Positions 63,246-64,000 of a stretch of DNA of 64,000 nucleotides are shown here, one piece after another. Location of the stretch: the NCBI GenBank assembly GCA_907165065.1, contig OU015525.1, positions 2,856,622-2,920,621 of the forward strand. The letters are read 5' to 3'. The stretch comes from Caprimulgus europaeus. Taxonomy: Eukaryota > Chordata > Aves > Caprimulgiformes > Caprimulgidae. A program made the position numbers and the translations under genes. Under the pieces are notes generated by a model. That model searched no databases, was not told the DNA's origin, and was given only the letters and a program-made list of their open reading frames with translations. Position 1 is the first letter of the stretch; the number at the start of each line of letters is the position of its first letter.

Positions 63246-64000
63246 CTGCAATTAAAACCAAAAGACTGAAACAAAACAAAACACTTTGCTTATGAACACA
63301 AACGTAGAAAGGAAAGGGAAAGAGAAGCCAAAAGAAAGAAAGAACGAAAGAAGGGAAGAAAGAAGAAAGGGAACCAACCAACCATACCCAGTTTAAAAAA
63401 GAGAAATGAAAGACAGGCAGGAATAAAACTCTCTCATCTGTACCACTCCAGATGCGGGAAATGGGAAAAAAATGTGCAATTCAGAGATGTGTTGGTGCCG
63501 CTGGAGAGGGTGGAACTGTGTTGGTGAATGCTTTGCCAGATTCAGGGTGTCTCTCTCTGGCACCCACGGAAGAGAAACCAGTACTGCTCTCCCAGTCTCC
63601 ACCTCCTTCTTTTGGTTTGTTTTTGAGAAATTGTTCTTTTCTCTCTTGGCCTTTTTGCTTCAAAACAAAAAAGGTGGCAGGGTTGTACAGTAGAAGGCAA
63701 GAAGTAGGGCTGTGGGGACAGTGTCTGCTTATCTTCTTTCCTAAAGCAGTGCAAGGGATAGGTCATCTATTTGTTCCACTGGCTCTTGTGTGCTAACCCT
63801 TGCCTTGGTGGGGATACCCACATGGCAGTTGACAATATCAGGAGATAGGTCACTCTTTGGTTACTTAATCTGTGATGAAGGACATGCAAATGGAACTGTT
63901 TATGTCCTAGAAGTTAAGCATGAGCTTGGGTGTTTTGTAAGACCGTTAACCTGCCCTGAAGGGAGATGGACTGGCTGACTACTTTTCACAGAATCAAGAA

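Noticed and set aside
63987..64000. A further CR1 copy beginning at the window edge (CACAGAATCA)
   Set aside because: Only about ten bases match the CR1 tail before the window ends; too short to call.

Overview
The window is vertebrate nuclear DNA, almost certainly from a bird. It carries about nineteen fragments of the CR1 non-LTR retrotransposon (roughly 7.5 kb by my hand boundaries, about 12% of the window), including the typical avian CR1 3' ends that finish in ATTCTATGA-like tails. It also has two fragments of an avian-type endogenous-retrovirus LTR, many A-rich and purine-rich microsatellites, and one gene broken into short exons with canonical GT-AG introns. There are no bacterial-style genes, operons or CRISPR arrays. 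I cannot name the species.

The only gene I can support is the 3' part of ADGRB2 (BAI2, brain-specific angiogenesis inhibitor 2, an adhesion G-protein-coupled receptor) on the minus strand. Eight exons were placed by hand, in 5' to 3' order: 63147-63245, 54738-54909, 53113-53208, 50345-50384, 45586-46265, 43232-43267, 41635-41739 and 29438-29635. Phases agree at all seven junctions, and the joined reading frame of 474 codons plus stop is open. It encodes a third-intracellular-loop insert (probably a cassette exon), transmembrane helices 6 and 7, and the whole long cytoplasmic tail, ending in the PDZ-binding motif QTEV. The 5' exons (ectodomain, GAIN domain, TM1-TM5) lie beyond position 64000. 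ADGRB2 is preferred over ADGRB1 and ADGRB3 because the tail ends DIIDLQTEV and contains the run [20 protein letters not shown], which I remember as ADGRB2-specific.

Layout: 1-26.6 kb is intergenic DNA downstream of the gene, with CR1 fragments, two LTR pieces around 9.5-10.5 kb, a 421-bp pure purine minisatellite at 17.4 kb and an (ATT)n array at 18.3 kb. About 26.7-29.4 kb is a CR1-free block that probably holds the 3' UTR, with candidate poly(A) signals near 28.19 and 26.71 kb. A 12-kb terminal intron (29.6-41.6 kb) holds four CR1 fragments and an (AAAAT)n array. From 41.6 to 54.9 kb the tail and TM6-TM7 exons are separated by introns of 1.5-4.1 kb. An 8.2-kb intron separates TM6 from the loop exon at 63.2 kb.

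I found no convincing novel biological system. The more interesting observations are the frame-neutral ICL3 cassette exon, a CR1 insertion about 10 nt upstream of a perfect TACTAAC branchpoint for a 12-residue exon, an internally deleted CR1, the paired LTR fragments, two very long homopurine tracts, and alternative 3' ends.
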